47,469 nucleotides of DNA. Origin: Ruminococcus flavefaciens (lineage in GTDB: Bacteria; Bacillota; Clostridia; Oscillospirales; Ruminococcaceae). Positions 7,120 through 15,873 of the stretch are shown piece by piece (within the stretch, counting starts at the first letter, position 1; each line of letters opens with the position of its first letter). Made by a program: the position numbers and the translations under genes. Under the pieces are notes generated by a model. That model did not search any database. It saw only the letters and a program-made list of their open reading frames with translations, and was not told the DNA's origin. The stretch spans positions 1 to 47,469 of the forward strand of contig CACYSQ010000004.1 in the NCBI GenBank assembly GCA_902777125.1. The letters are read 5' to 3'.

Positions 7120-8724
7120 TTACTTTGATTTTCTCGCATAGTGAGGGAGAAGCATGGGTGAAGGTGTCTCCCCTGCTGCACCGGCAGCCTCAAGCTCCTT
7201 GTGGAAGCTCTCGATGTGGTCGAGGTTAAGACCTGTCGGCTCGGCAGTCTCCTTAGCCTTGGCAGCAGCATAGATACCTGCGTTTCTGCCGAAAACGATA
7301 ACGTCGAGGAGGGAGTTGCCCATGAGACGGTTCCTTCCGTGGATACCGCCTGCGACCTCACCTGCAGCGTAAAGGTTCTCAACACCGGTAGAGCAGTCCT
7401 CAGCGATGTCAAGTCCGCCGTTCTGGTAGTGGAGGGTAGGATAAACGAGGATCGGCTCCTTGCGGATATCAATGCCGTACTTGCCGAACATACGCATCAT
7501 AGCAGGTATGCGCTTCTCGATAGTACCCTCACCGTGGATATACTCGATCATAGGAGTATCGAGCCATATGGACTTTCCGAGGCCTGTCTCGATGCCCTTG
7601 TTGCGGGCTGTACACTCGCGGATTATTGATGCAGCGGTAACGTCTCTGGTCTCGAGGGGGTGCATGAATACATCACCGTCGATATTGACGAGCTTTGCGC
7701 CGAGAGAACGCACCTTCTCGGTAACGAGAGCACCGAATATCTGCTCGGGATAGCCTGTACCTGTCGGGTGATACTGGAGCGTGTCAGCGTAGAGGAGCTT
7801 TGCACCGACTCTATAGCCGAGGATAAGTCCGTCAGCAGTAGCACCGTAGTGGTTCGATGTCGGGAAGCCCTGATAGTGCAGTCTGCCTGCACCGCCTGTT
7901 GCGATGATGACCGTCTTAGCCTTTGCAACGAGCAGCTCCTTTGTCTCCATATTCATGAGAACAGCACCGGCAGCCTTTCCGTTTTTGTCGAGGATAAGCT
8001 CAACTGCGGCTGTGAAGTCGATAACGGGTATCCCCCTGTTGAGCACCTCGTCACGGAGAGTACGCATGATCTCAGCACCGGAATAGTCCTTTGCAGCGTG
8101 CATACGCTTGCGGGAGGTACCGCCGCCGTGAGTTGTGACCATAGTACCGTCGGCTTCCTTATCAAACTCTACTCCGAGCTTGTTGAGCCAGAGAATAGCC
8201 TCGGGAGCCTTTGTAACGAGCTTTCTTACGAGCTCGGGCTTTGCAGCGAAATGTCCGCCTCCGAAAGCGTCAATAAAGTGGATAGCAGGCGAATCATTGG
8301 GCTTATCGGCAGCCTGAATACCGCCCTCCGCCATCATGGTGTTTGCATCACCGATACGGAGCTTTGTAACTATCATTGCCTTTGCACCGGCTTCGTCTGC
8401 CTCTATAGCTGCGGAAGCACCTGCTCCGCCGCCTCCGATTATGAGCACATCGGTCTCATAGTCGGGCTTGCTGAGGTCAACGTCAGCTGCACTGATACGG
8501 CTTTTTCCCTGTAGAAGTGCCGCAAGCTGAGTCGGCACCTTGTCGCCCTTGTTCACGCCGGCTGAAAGCACTGTGAACTCGTCCTGCTTGTAATCCGGGT
8601 GGAATTCAGCAAGGAGAGCATCCTTTTCCTCAGCGGTCATTCTTCTGGGTTCGAGTGCAGCGTTCGCAGCTCTCTTTTCAGCAACTACTTTTGCAAGCTC
8701 ATTGAGCTTTTCGATCTTGTACAT
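7120..8724 (-). CDS. frdA: Soluble fumarate reductase flavoprotein subunit
   Basis: The 534-residue FAD enzyme belongs to the succinate dehydrogenase/fumarate reductase family. The dinucleotide motif GGGGAG is at about 97-102, AEGGIQAA at 132-139, the substrate-site HPTG at 319-322, and the C-terminal RNRLMGNSLLD block near 475. The His that binds FAD covalently in membrane-bound Frd/Sdh is missing (DANTMMAEGG), so the flavin should be non-covalent, as in soluble enzymes such as methanogen TfrA. About 90 residues precede the FAD fold, an unusual extension. It is the last gene of the fumC-hdr-flx-frd operon. No membrane anchor subunit is present. Direction as fumarate reductase is inferred from context. 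Confidence 0.88.
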   Translation of the reverse strand: MYKIEKLNELAKVVAEKRAANAALEPRRMTAEEKDALLAEFHPDYKQDEFTVLSAGVNKGDKVPTQLAALLQGKSRISAADVDLSKPDYETDVLIIGGGGAGASAAIEADEAGAKAMIVTKLRIGDANTMMAEGGIQAADKPNDSPAIHFIDAFGGGHFAAKPELVRKLVTKAPEAILWLNKLGVEFDKEADGTMVTTHGGGTSRKRMHAAKDYSGAEIMRTLRDEVLNRGIPVIDFTAAVELILDKNGKAAGAVLMNMETKELLVAKAKTVIIATGGAGRLHYQGFPTSNHYGATADGLILGYRVGAKLLYADTLQYHPTGTGYPEQIFGALVTEKVRSLGAKLVNIDGDVFMHPLETRDVTAASIIRECTARNKGIETGLGKSIWLDTPMIEYIHGEGTIEKRIPAMMRMFGKYGIDIRKEPILVYPTLHYQNGGLDIAEDCSTGVENLYAAGEVAGGIHGRNRLMGNSLLDVIVFGRNAGIYAAAKAKETAEPTGLNLDHIESFHKELEAAGAAGETPSPMLLPHYARKSK

Positions 8725-8736
8725 ACTCTCTCCCCC

Positions 8737-9420
8737 TTATTTCTCGATCTCGCGGTTATTGTACATAGCCTTGATCTCGTCGATATTGTCTACCGCCTTG
8801 ACCATGAGCTCCTCGATCTTCTCATCGAAGATGCCCTCGTTGATCTCCTTGACGCGATCGCTGAGATGTCCGCACTCAGGCTCGATGTACTTGCCGTTGA
8901 GACGTCTTGCGAGCATAGCGACCTGCGGGTGCGAGATGCCTGCGGGACATCGTGAGGAGCATACTCCGCACATAACGCAGTCGAAGCTCTCCTCGGCGCA
9001 CTTGTCGTACTCACCGCGCTGTGCATAGGCGATGTACTGCATAACGTTGAGCTCCTGAGTGCAGGCCTTAGTGCAGGCGTTGCAGCCTATGCAGGCGTAA
9101 ATCTCGGGATAGAGCTGCATCATGACCTGCTGATCGGGGCGTATCTCCTCTATATTGTAGGTCCTTTTTTCGAGCGGGAAGAACGGCAGCGTTGCAACGT
9201 ACATATTCTCCTGGACCTCTGTCTGACAGGCAAGGCAGCCGTGGAGCTGTGATTCGCCCTTTATCCTGTAGATAGTTGCACAAGCACCGCAGAAGCCGTT
9301 TCGGCAGCCGCAGCCTCTTACAAGCTCATAGCCGGCATATTCCATAGCTGTCATTATCGTAAGACCTGACGGCACCTGATACTTCTTGCCGAACAGATAA
9401 ACATTTATCATATTATCCAT
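8737..9420 (-). CDS. frdB: Fumarate reductase iron-sulfur subunit (TfrB N-terminal-like)
   Basis: The 227-residue electron-transfer protein has a plant-type 2Fe-2S domain (CGCRNGFCGAC with the distal CLAC, about 37-70) and a ferredoxin-like domain with CIGCNACTKAC and CVMCGVCSSRCP. The order resembles FrdB/SdhB and the N-terminal half of thiol:fumarate reductase TfrB, but the C-terminal CCG (HdrB-like) half of TfrB is absent. It should pass electrons to the flavoprotein encoded 12 bp downstream. The start is the ATG behind AGGAGG; the frame extends seven codons further without a ribosome binding site. Confidence 0.86.
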   Translation of the reverse strand: MDNMINVYLFGKKYQVPSGLTIMTAMEYAGYELVRGCGCRNGFCGACATIYRIKGESQLHGCLACQTEVQENMYVATLPFFPLEKRTYNIEEIRPDQQVMMQLYPEIYACIGCNACTKACTQELNVMQYIAYAQRGEYDKCAEESFDCVMCGVCSSRCPAGISHPQVAMLARRLNGKYIEPECGHLSDRVKEINEGIFDEKIEELMVKAVDNIDEIKAMYNNREIEK

Positions 9421-9437
9421 TATTGTACCTCCTGAGA

Positions 9438-10265
9438 TCAATACTCGTCCGGCAGCTCGCCGAGCTGATCGAAACGGAATACGGGACCGTCCTTGCAGAC
9501 GTACTTATTGCCGATATTGCATCTTCCGCACTTGCCCACGCCGCACTTCATGCGAAGCTCCATAGTGGTGTAGACCTGTGTCTCCTTGAAGCCGAGCTCC
9601 TTGAGACCGGCAAGGGTGAACTTTATCATTATCGGAGGTCCGCAGATAAGAACTGTCTTGTTTATGGAAGGATCGAGCTCCTTGACATAGTTGGGAACGA
9701 AGCCCACATGGCCGTCCCAGCCCTCCTGAGCGTTGTCGATAGTGAGATCGACCTCAACGCCGTCATCAGTCATCCACTCATTGAGTATCTCCTGATAGTC
9801 AACGAGGTCGTCCTTTGAACGGGAGCCGTAAATGATCTGTATATCGCCGTAGTTCTCACGCTTGTCACGGACGTAGTTGATGACAGAACGGAGAGGTGCA
9901 AGACCGATACCGCCGGCAATAAAGAGAAGGTCCTTGCCCTTCAGCTCAGTTTCCACGGGGAAAGCGTTGCCGTAGGGACCTCTCACGGTTATCATCTGTC
10001 CTACCTCCATAGCGTGGAGCCATTCGGTGAGACAGCCGCACTTTTTTATGCTGAATTCCATGAATTCCTTGTTCGTGGGCGAGGAGGTTATCGAGAACAT
10101 CGCCTCGCCGACGCCGGGTATCGAGAGCATCGCGCACTGTCCGGGCATATGCTCGAAGAGCTTTCCGCCCTCGGGAGCTTCAACGCGGAAGGTCTTTACA
10201 TCGGGGGTATCAATGCGGATATCTGTGACAACGCCGACGTATGGTATCAATGTATCGTTATTCAT
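9438..10265 (-). CDS. flxA: FlxA-like FAD/NAD(H) oxidoreductase subunit
   Basis: The 275-residue protein has the ferredoxin-NADP reductase fold: FAD segment FSITSSP, nucleotide segment GGIGLAPLRS and CGPPIM. A C-terminal 2Fe-2S site (CGVGKCGRC and a later Cys) resembles that of PyrK, HydG and AsrB. In Flx-Hdr complexes this subunit takes the hydride from NADH. The ATG follows GGAGGACAAGTG and overlaps the flxB stop (TGATG), so translation is coupled. AsrB of sulfite reductase is the alternative, but no AsrC is present. Confidence 0.85.
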   Translation of the reverse strand: MNNDTLIPYVGVVTDIRIDTPDVKTFRVEAPEGGKLFEHMPGQCAMLSIPGVGEAMFSITSSPTNKEFMEFSIKKCGCLTEWLHAMEVGQMITVRGPYGNAFPVETELKGKDLLFIAGGIGLAPLRSVINYVRDKRENYGDIQIIYGSRSKDDLVDYQEILNEWMTDDGVEVDLTIDNAQEGWDGHVGFVPNYVKELDPSINKTVLICGPPIMIKFTLAGLKELGFKETQVYTTMELRMKCGVGKCGRCNIGNKYVCKDGPVFRFDQLGELPDEY

Positions 10266-11284
10266 CACTTGTCCTCCAATGCTTTCATTACCTTGACTAT
10301 ATTCATGGATATCGGACACTTCGACAGGCATCTGCCGCAGCCGACACAGCCGAATTCGCCGTTATTGTTTGCCGGGAAGTACACAAGCTTGTGCATGAAG
10401 CGCTGACGGAAACGTTCGAGCTGAGTAAGTCTCGGATTGCCGTGAGCCATTTTGGTGAAATCGGAATACATACACGAATCCCAGCAGCGGTAGCGCTTTA
10501 TGCCGTTTCCGGTATTGAAGTCCTTGATGTCGTAGCACTGGCAGGTGGGACATACAAAGGTACAGGTACCGCAGCCGAGACAGCTCTCTGAGAGCTCAGC
10601 CCACTTGTCGGAGTTGAAGTATTCGTTGAGCTTGTCACCGCCGAAATTCTCGGTGGAGAGGTTTGCAAGCGGGAGCTTCTTCATTATTTCCCTTGTCCTT
10701 GCGACGGTACTGTCGAGCTCAGCGGTATCGCCTTCTTCGAGGAGGCCAGCTATGCTGTCAATGAAAACCTGTCCCTTTTCGGTATTAGCCTTGAAATAGT
10801 AATAGTTACCGGCTTTCCAGCAGGCGCAGTCACCCTCGGGAGCAGTCGGGTCGATGCCGAATGTCTGGCAGAAGCAGGTCTCGGCAGGGCGGCTGCAAGC
10901 CATAGTAACAACCGTTCCGTGGTCGCGGCGGTTCTTGTAGAAGCTGTCAACAGGGTCAACAAGGTATACCTTATCGAGTATGGTGAAACTCCTCGCATCG
11001 CAGGCACGGACGCCGAATATCACGAAGTCCTCGCACTCTTTGCGGATATCGTTTACCTCTATCTTCTTGCCGTCCATTCTGAACTCAACGATGTCCTCAG
11101 TCTGGGGGAAGAAGAAGTCCTTGGCGCTGCGGAGGGTATTCAGACGGCTCGTGAGCTTCATGCCGGACACATACTTTTTGTACTCAGCCTCGCCGTCCTC
11201 GCGGTCAGCAGGGATATAGAGCGCCTGCTTTGCAGCTATCGCCTCAAACAGACTGTCTAACTTATCAGCAGATATTCTCAGCAT
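10265..11284 (-). CDS. flxB: FlxB-like 4Fe-4S dicluster subunit (AsrA/HydB family)
   Basis: The product has 339 residues. The N-terminal half is the AsrA/HydB-type domain, with GVRACDARSFTILDKV around 95-110 and a Cys-rich stretch CSRPAETCFC. The C-terminal half has two ferredoxin clusters, CLGCGTCTFVCP and CVGCGRCLSKCP. It should relay electrons between FlxA and FlxD/HdrA. Its start overlaps the flxC stop by one base (TAATG) and its stop overlaps the flxA start, typical of a stoichiometric complex. Confidence 0.82.
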   Translation of the reverse strand: MLRISADKLDSLFEAIAAKQALYIPADREDGEAEYKKYVSGMKLTSRLNTLRSAKDFFFPQTEDIVEFRMDGKKIEVNDIRKECEDFVIFGVRACDARSFTILDKVYLVDPVDSFYKNRRDHGTVVTMACSRPAETCFCQTFGIDPTAPEGDCACWKAGNYYYFKANTEKGQVFIDSIAGLLEEGDTAELDSTVARTREIMKKLPLANLSTENFGGDKLNEYFNSDKWAELSESCLGCGTCTFVCPTCQCYDIKDFNTGNGIKRYRCWDSCMYSDFTKMAHGNPRLTQLERFRQRFMHKLVYFPANNNGEFGCVGCGRCLSKCPISMNIVKVMKALEDK

Positions 11285-12255
11285 TACTCCACTCCCCTTT
11301 CGTGAACGATGCTTGCCTCGCAGTCGTCTGTAGTATATTCATTGAGCGGTGCCTTTGAGGTGGTATCGGCACCCGCCTGATATTCGCCGTAGAGAGAGTT
11401 GATGTCCTTGATGAACTTCCTGTTGAGAAGGTGGAGCGGAATGTGCTGGGGGCATACCCTTGAGCACTCGCCGCAGTCGGTACATCTTCCGGCAACGTGG
11501 AATGCGCGGATAATATGGAACATATTCTCCTCGAAGCTGTCGGCAGGAGCCTTGTTGTCGATACCGGACTTCGGGTTGTCAAATACGCAGTTCTCACAGG
11601 TGCAGGCAGGACAGACATTGCGGCAGGCATTGCACCTGATGCACTTGGAAAGCTCGCTTCTCCAGAAGTCATAGCGTTCCTGAGAGGTCATATTCTCGAG
11701 CTTTTCGACCATATCGAAACGGTTAGAATCGAGAACATCGCCCTCCTCACCCATGAGCTCGTCATAGGTAACGTGCTTCTTGCTCTTGCAGGAGGCGCAC
11801 TTGTCCATGATAGCCTCATAGAAGGGCAGCTCCTCGGTGCCGTAAATGGTCTCGACCTTTATGGTGTAGTTCTCGTTCCTCACGTTGGTGATACCGGTGA
11901 TGCCCTTAGCCTTTATCTTCTCGATATCGAGCTTGGGACCTCCGGGAACGCCAATAACGTAGATATTGTCACGGTCAACGCGGTGCTCCTTTGTGAGCTG
12001 GTTGAGGCTGTAGGTGTCGCAGGGCTTCAGGAACGCAAGCACCTTGCCCTCCTTACGGCTCTCCTTGACGAGATACTTTGAAACGTTCGCAGCTGTGAAA
12101 TCATCGAACACGAAGTCCCTGTCAAGCTCATCGGCAGTCTCAAATACAGCCGGAGTTATATCATAGGCGAATTCTCCCCTTTTCCAGCCGATAACGCGCT
12201 TGACGGTGCCGTCGGCGAGGAGCTGCTTCGCTCTTTCGATCATTGCTTTCTGCAT
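11284..12255 (-). CDS. flxC: FlxC-like 4Fe-4S subunit (FrhB/dicluster family)
   Basis: The 323-residue product has an N-terminal domain with KPCDTYSLNQLT and IGVPGG segments like F420-hydrogenase beta and formate dehydrogenase accessory proteins. A CASCKSKKH motif lies mid-protein. Two ferredoxin clusters follow, CIRCNACRNVCPACTC (with an extra downstream Cys) and CTDCGECSRVCP. The tail of about 50 residues is acidic and polar. GGAGG lies seven bases before the ATG. The gene overlaps flxD by 16 bp. Confidence 0.8.
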   Translation of the reverse strand: MQKAMIERAKQLLADGTVKRVIGWKRGEFAYDITPAVFETADELDRDFVFDDFTAANVSKYLVKESRKEGKVLAFLKPCDTYSLNQLTKEHRVDRDNIYVIGVPGGPKLDIEKIKAKGITGITNVRNENYTIKVETIYGTEELPFYEAIMDKCASCKSKKHVTYDELMGEEGDVLDSNRFDMVEKLENMTSQERYDFWRSELSKCIRCNACRNVCPACTCENCVFDNPKSGIDNKAPADSFEENMFHIIRAFHVAGRCTDCGECSRVCPQHIPLHLLNRKFIKDINSLYGEYQAGADTTSKAPLNEYTTDDCEASIVHERGVE

Positions 12256-12686
12256 CTGAGATCCTCCAATCTGCGGTTAGGACCGAGCTTTCTTACAGCC
12301 TCGGTGAACTCGTTCATCGTTGCGGCAAACTTTGCACCCTCAGCGGCAGATACCCATTCTACCCTTGTCCTGTCCCTCTCGATGCCGAGGAAATCAAGCA
12401 TACTGAACAGCAGGGTCATTCTTCTTCTCGTGAAGTAGTTGCCGGAGGTATAGTGGCAGTCTCCGGGGTGGCAGCCGCAGAGGATAACTCCGTCAGCGCC
12501 TCTCTGGAAAGCGCGGAGAATGAACATGGGGTTTACTCTGCATGAGCAGGGCACTCTTATTATCTTGACATTGGTCGGATAATTCAGTCTGTTCGTACCT
12601 GAGAGGTCAGCTCCCGCATACGAACACCAGTTGCAGCAGAACGCAACTATGAGCGGCTGAAAATCTTTGTTATCGTTTACTTGCAT
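12240..12686 (-). CDS. flxD: FlxD / MvhD-like 2Fe-2S subunit
   Basis: The 148-residue protein belongs to the MvhD family, which in methanogens docks electron donors onto HdrA. Conserved cysteines are CCNWC (17-21), VPCSC and LCGCHPGDC; the RRRMTLL segment is also family-typical. It connects the NADH-oxidising FlxABC part to HdrA. Its reading frame overlaps hdrA by 10 bp and flxC by 16 bp, so the genes are translationally coupled. Confidence 0.88.
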   Translation of the reverse strand: MQVNDNKDFQPLIVAFCCNWCSYAGADLSGTNRLNYPTNVKIIRVPCSCRVNPMFILRAFQRGADGVILCGCHPGDCHYTSGNYFTRRRMTLLFSMLDFLGIERDRTRVEWVSAAEGAKFAATMNEFTEAVRKLGPNRRLEDLRCRKQ

Positions 12687-14668
12687 ATCGCGTCTACCTC
12701 CGCCATGATCTGCCTGTTAGAGAATCCGTTGAGATCCATTGCACCGGACGGGCAGGCTACCGTGCAGGCGCCGCAGCCCTGACATACAGCAGGATTTACG
12801 CTTGCTACACGGCGAACCTTTGTGGTGCGGTCGGGCATTCTGAATTCCTTGTCGATGTAAGTGATAGCTCCGTAGGGACAAACCTTTTCGCAGGACGAGC
12901 AGCCGTTGCACATGAGCTCGTCCGAATGAGCAACGCAGGGATTGCAGGTGATGCTGTTCTTGCAGAGGAGCCCGATAGCCTTTGCAGCAGCGGCAGAAGC
13001 CTGTGCTACGGTCTCCGGGATATCCTTGGGTCCCTGACAGGCACCGGAGAGGAATATTCCGGCGGTAGCGCTCTCAACGGGACGGAGCTTCGGGTGAGCC
13101 TCTGTGAAGAAGTCGTTGGTGTCCATCTGAGTGGTGAGCATCGTCGCAAGCGGGCGGGCAGTCTTGTCCGGCTCGATAGCGGCAGCAAGAACGACCATGT
13201 CCGCATTTATGTGGAGCTGCTCGTTTGCGAGGAGGTCGGAAGCCTGAACGTCTATCTTGCCGTCGGACTTGGGCGTTACCTTGCCGACCATGCCCTTGAT
13301 GTAGTGAACATTGTACTGTTCAACTGCACGGCGGTAGAATTCGTCAAAGTTCTTGCCGGGAGTACGGACGTCGATGTAGAAGACGTAGACCTCGGTATCG
13401 GGATATTTCTCGCGTATGAGCATCGCGTGTTTAGCTGTGTACATACAGCATATCTTCGAGCAGTAGGGCTTGCCCTTGCTGTCATCGCATCTTGAACCTA
13501 CGCACTGTACGAAAACGATAGTGTGAGGGTGAGACTTGTCCGAGGGACGGAGAAGCGTTCCGCCGTTAGGACCGGCAGCGTTCATAAGTCTCTCGAGCTC
13601 GAGGGACGTAACAACGTCCGGACACTGATTATAGGCAAATTCATCGTACTGGTCAAGCTTTATCGGGTCAAAACCTGTCGCCACGACGATAGCACCGTAC
13701 TGCTGCTCAATGAACCTGTCCTGCTGCTTGTAGTCGATAGCGCCGACTGAGCAGACCTTTGAGCAGACGCCGCACTTGCCGCTTTTCAGCATCATGCAGT
13801 AGTTCGGGTCGATAGTTGCGACCTTCGGAACCGCCTGTGCGAACGGGATATAAACAGCGCTCCTGTTGTCAAGACCCATGTTGAACTCGTTGGGTACCTT
13901 CTTCATCGGACATTTCTCTGTGCAGAGTCCGCAGCCGGTACACTTAGTCTCGTCAACAAAACGAGCCTTCTTCTTTATCTTGACTGTGAAGTTTCCGACG
14001 AAGCCCTTGACCTCTGTGACCTCACTGAAAGAGTGTATCGTGATATGCTCGTTCTGCGAAGCCTCGACCATTTTAGGAGTGAGGATACAGGCGGCACAGT
14101 CGAGCGTCGGGAAGGTCTTGTCTATCTGAGCCATTTTGCCGCCGATAGTGGGCTTCTTCTCAACGATGTCAACATCGAAGCCTGCCTCAGCGATATCGAG
14201 GGCAGTCTGTATACCGGCAATGCCTCCGCCGATAACGAGGGCTCTCTTTACCACAGGGCTCTCACCGGCTGTGAGCGGTGCATTGAGGTGTACCTTTGCA
14301 ACAGCGGCTCTGCCGAGGATAACAGCCTTTTCGGTAGCTGTAGCGATATCCTTATGTATCCATGAGCACTGCTCGCGGATATTGGCTATCTCAACGAGAT
14401 AAGGATTAAGTCCGGCGGCAGCGGCAGCTTTTCTGAATGTATTCTCGTGCATACGCGGTGAGCACGAGCAGATAACGATACCTGTGAGCTTATGCTCCTT
14501 TATGGCGTTCTTGACGAGGTTCTGTCCGGATTCGGAGCACATATACTGGTAGTCCTGCGAGATAACAACGCCCGGCTCATGGCCGAGTGCCTCTGCAACA
14601 GCCTTTACATCGACGGTCGCAGCGATATTCGTACCGCAGTGACAGACAAACACACCTATTCTCTGCAT
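12677..14668 (-). CDS. hdrA: Heterodisulfide reductase subunit A-like, flavin bifurcation subunit
   Basis: The product has 663 residues. The N-terminal domain holds CHCG (9-12) and CSCSPRMHE. The FAD domain has GGGIAGIQTALD near 147-158 and the family motif CAACILTPKMVE. An inserted ferredoxin has CTGCGLCTEKCP and CGVCSKVC. The C-terminus has two further clusters, CNGCSSCEKVCP and CQGCGACTVACP. HdrA carries the FAD that splits electron pairs between a low-potential ferredoxin branch and the HdrBC branch. Its length and order match bacterial HdrA. AAGGAGG precedes the ATG. Confidence 0.9.
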   Translation of the reverse strand: MQRIGVFVCHCGTNIAATVDVKAVAEALGHEPGVVISQDYQYMCSESGQNLVKNAIKEHKLTGIVICSCSPRMHENTFRKAAAAAGLNPYLVEIANIREQCSWIHKDIATATEKAVILGRAAVAKVHLNAPLTAGESPVVKRALVIGGGIAGIQTALDIAEAGFDVDIVEKKPTIGGKMAQIDKTFPTLDCAACILTPKMVEASQNEHITIHSFSEVTEVKGFVGNFTVKIKKKARFVDETKCTGCGLCTEKCPMKKVPNEFNMGLDNRSAVYIPFAQAVPKVATIDPNYCMMLKSGKCGVCSKVCSVGAIDYKQQDRFIEQQYGAIVVATGFDPIKLDQYDEFAYNQCPDVVTSLELERLMNAAGPNGGTLLRPSDKSHPHTIVFVQCVGSRCDDSKGKPYCSKICCMYTAKHAMLIREKYPDTEVYVFYIDVRTPGKNFDEFYRRAVEQYNVHYIKGMVGKVTPKSDGKIDVQASDLLANEQLHINADMVVLAAAIEPDKTARPLATMLTTQMDTNDFFTEAHPKLRPVESATAGIFLSGACQGPKDIPETVAQASAAAAKAIGLLCKNSITCNPCVAHSDELMCNGCSSCEKVCPYGAITYIDKEFRMPDRTTKVRRVASVNPAVCQGCGACTVACPSGAMDLNGFSNRQIMAEVDAICK

Positions 14669-14682
14669 TCTTGCGCTCCTCC

Positions 14683-15066
14683 TTACTTAGCGTACTTCCT
14701 GAGAGCCGTAACGATAGCCTGCTGCGGCAGATCGTCATCGAGCATATCAGGTATCATGTCGGGGGTAAGACGGTTCCCGCCCTGCTGACGAACTGCCGCA
14801 AGACGTACAGCCTCGACTACCTTTGCAGGCTCGACGTTTCTCGGACACCTGTCAACGCAGGCAAAGCAGGTCAGGCACTTGTAAAGCGACTCCGACTTCA
14901 TCAGCTTTTCGATATCGCCCTTTTCCACCATGTAGACGAACTGGTGCGGGTGGTATTCCATTTCATCGTAGGAAGGACAGGTCGCTGAGCATTTGCCGCA
15001 GCGCATACATTTGAGGACGTTCACTCCGCTCGAACGGAGGACCTGTTCCTTGATATTCTTATTCAT
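14683..15066 (-). CDS. hdrC: Heterodisulfide reductase subunit C-like, 4Fe-4S dicluster
   Basis: The 127-residue protein has two classical clusters, CMRCGKCSATCP (about 20-31) and CLTCFACVDRCP, with helical sequence between. It is shorter than archaeal HdrC (near 190 residues), lacking part of the C-terminal tail. It should carry electrons from HdrA to HdrB. The start follows AAAGGAGG and the gene overlaps hdrB by 8 bp. Confidence 0.86.
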   Translation of the reverse strand: MNKNIKEQVLRSSGVNVLKCMRCGKCSATCPSYDEMEYHPHQFVYMVEKGDIEKLMKSESLYKCLTCFACVDRCPRNVEPAKVVEAVRLAAVRQQGGNRLTPDMIPDMLDDDLPQQAIVTALRKYAK

Positions 15067-15856
15067 TGCTTGCCTCCTTTAAGCCGAGAGCTTCAGCGAG
15101 CATCTCGGTGAAATAGAAGACCGGCAGCTCTGAGCCGGAATTTTTCTTCAGGTTGTAAAGGCACAACGGACAGGCAGTTATCACCATGTCGGCACCCTGA
15201 TCGGCTGCGGACTCCATGACCGCACTGCTCCTCTTCTGAGCCTGAGCCTTGTCCTCCATAGTGATGTAGCCGCCGCAGCACTCATTGCGCTGAGCGTAGA
15301 TGACGGGAATTCCGCCGATAGCCCTGATGAAATCCTCCATAATGGTGGGATTTTCGGGATCGTCCATAGCGAGAGCCTTTGAGGGACGTAGCAGCAGGCA
15401 GCCGTAGTAAGCGGCGATTTTCTTGCCCTTGAACGGGTTCACTACCTTTTCGCTGAGCTTGTCAAAGCCTATAACATCGCGGAGGAGTTCAAGGTAATGG
15501 TAAACTGTGGTCTCACCGGTATAAGCCTCGGGAAGCCGGAGGTAATTGTTCACCTTCGCAGCCATGTCCTCATCGCGGGAAATATCGTAATTAGTCTGCT
15601 TTATGACGTTGTGGCAGGCGGAACAGACGGTAACGAGAGGTCTGCCGAGCTCCTTTGCAGCGTTGAGCGTCCTTACGGCAGAAAGCTTCGTAGCTATCTC
15701 GTCCTTAGCGGTAGTGTAGGCACCGCCGCAGCACTGCCAGTCGGCAGGCTCCTCAAGAGCTATCCCCAGAGCCTCAGCCGATACTCTTGCATATGTATCG
15801 AGGTCCTTAGCCTTTGTGCGGAGCGTACAGCCGGGATAATATGTAAATGTTTCCAT
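15059..15856 (-). CDS. hdrB: Heterodisulfide reductase subunit B-like, two CCG domains
   Basis: The 265-residue protein has two CCG modules. The first is YPGC (7-10), CCGG (42-45) and CSAC. The second is YYGC, ECCGG and CPLC. In HdrB each module binds a non-cubane 4Fe-4S cluster that cleaves a disulfide. Here the terminal acceptor is unknown, and the neighbouring frdAB suggests fumarate. GAAAGGA precedes the ATG, 17 bp after the fumC stop. Confidence 0.88.
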   Translation of the reverse strand: METFTYYPGCTLRTKAKDLDTYARVSAEALGIALEEPADWQCCGGAYTTAKDEIATKLSAVRTLNAAKELGRPLVTVCSACHNVIKQTNYDISRDEDMAAKVNNYLRLPEAYTGETTVYHYLELLRDVIGFDKLSEKVVNPFKGKKIAAYYGCLLLRPSKALAMDDPENPTIMEDFIRAIGGIPVIYAQRNECCGGYITMEDKAQAQKRSSAVMESAADQGADMVITACPLCLYNLKKNSGSELPVFYFTEMLAEALGLKEASNE

Positions 15857-15873
15857 AGCACTTTCCTTTCATT

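Noticed and set aside
7660-8514. 284-codon plus-strand frame opposite frdA
   Set aside because: It is a mirror frame of a strongly conserved flavoprotein with codon bias that avoids stops on the opposite strand.
9438-11284. Reading flxAB as anaerobic sulfite reductase AsrAB or sulfhydrogenase subunits
   Set aside because: The families overlap, but no siroheme subunit AsrC or NiFe hydrogenase subunit is present, while MvhD and HdrABC genes follow in the same operon.
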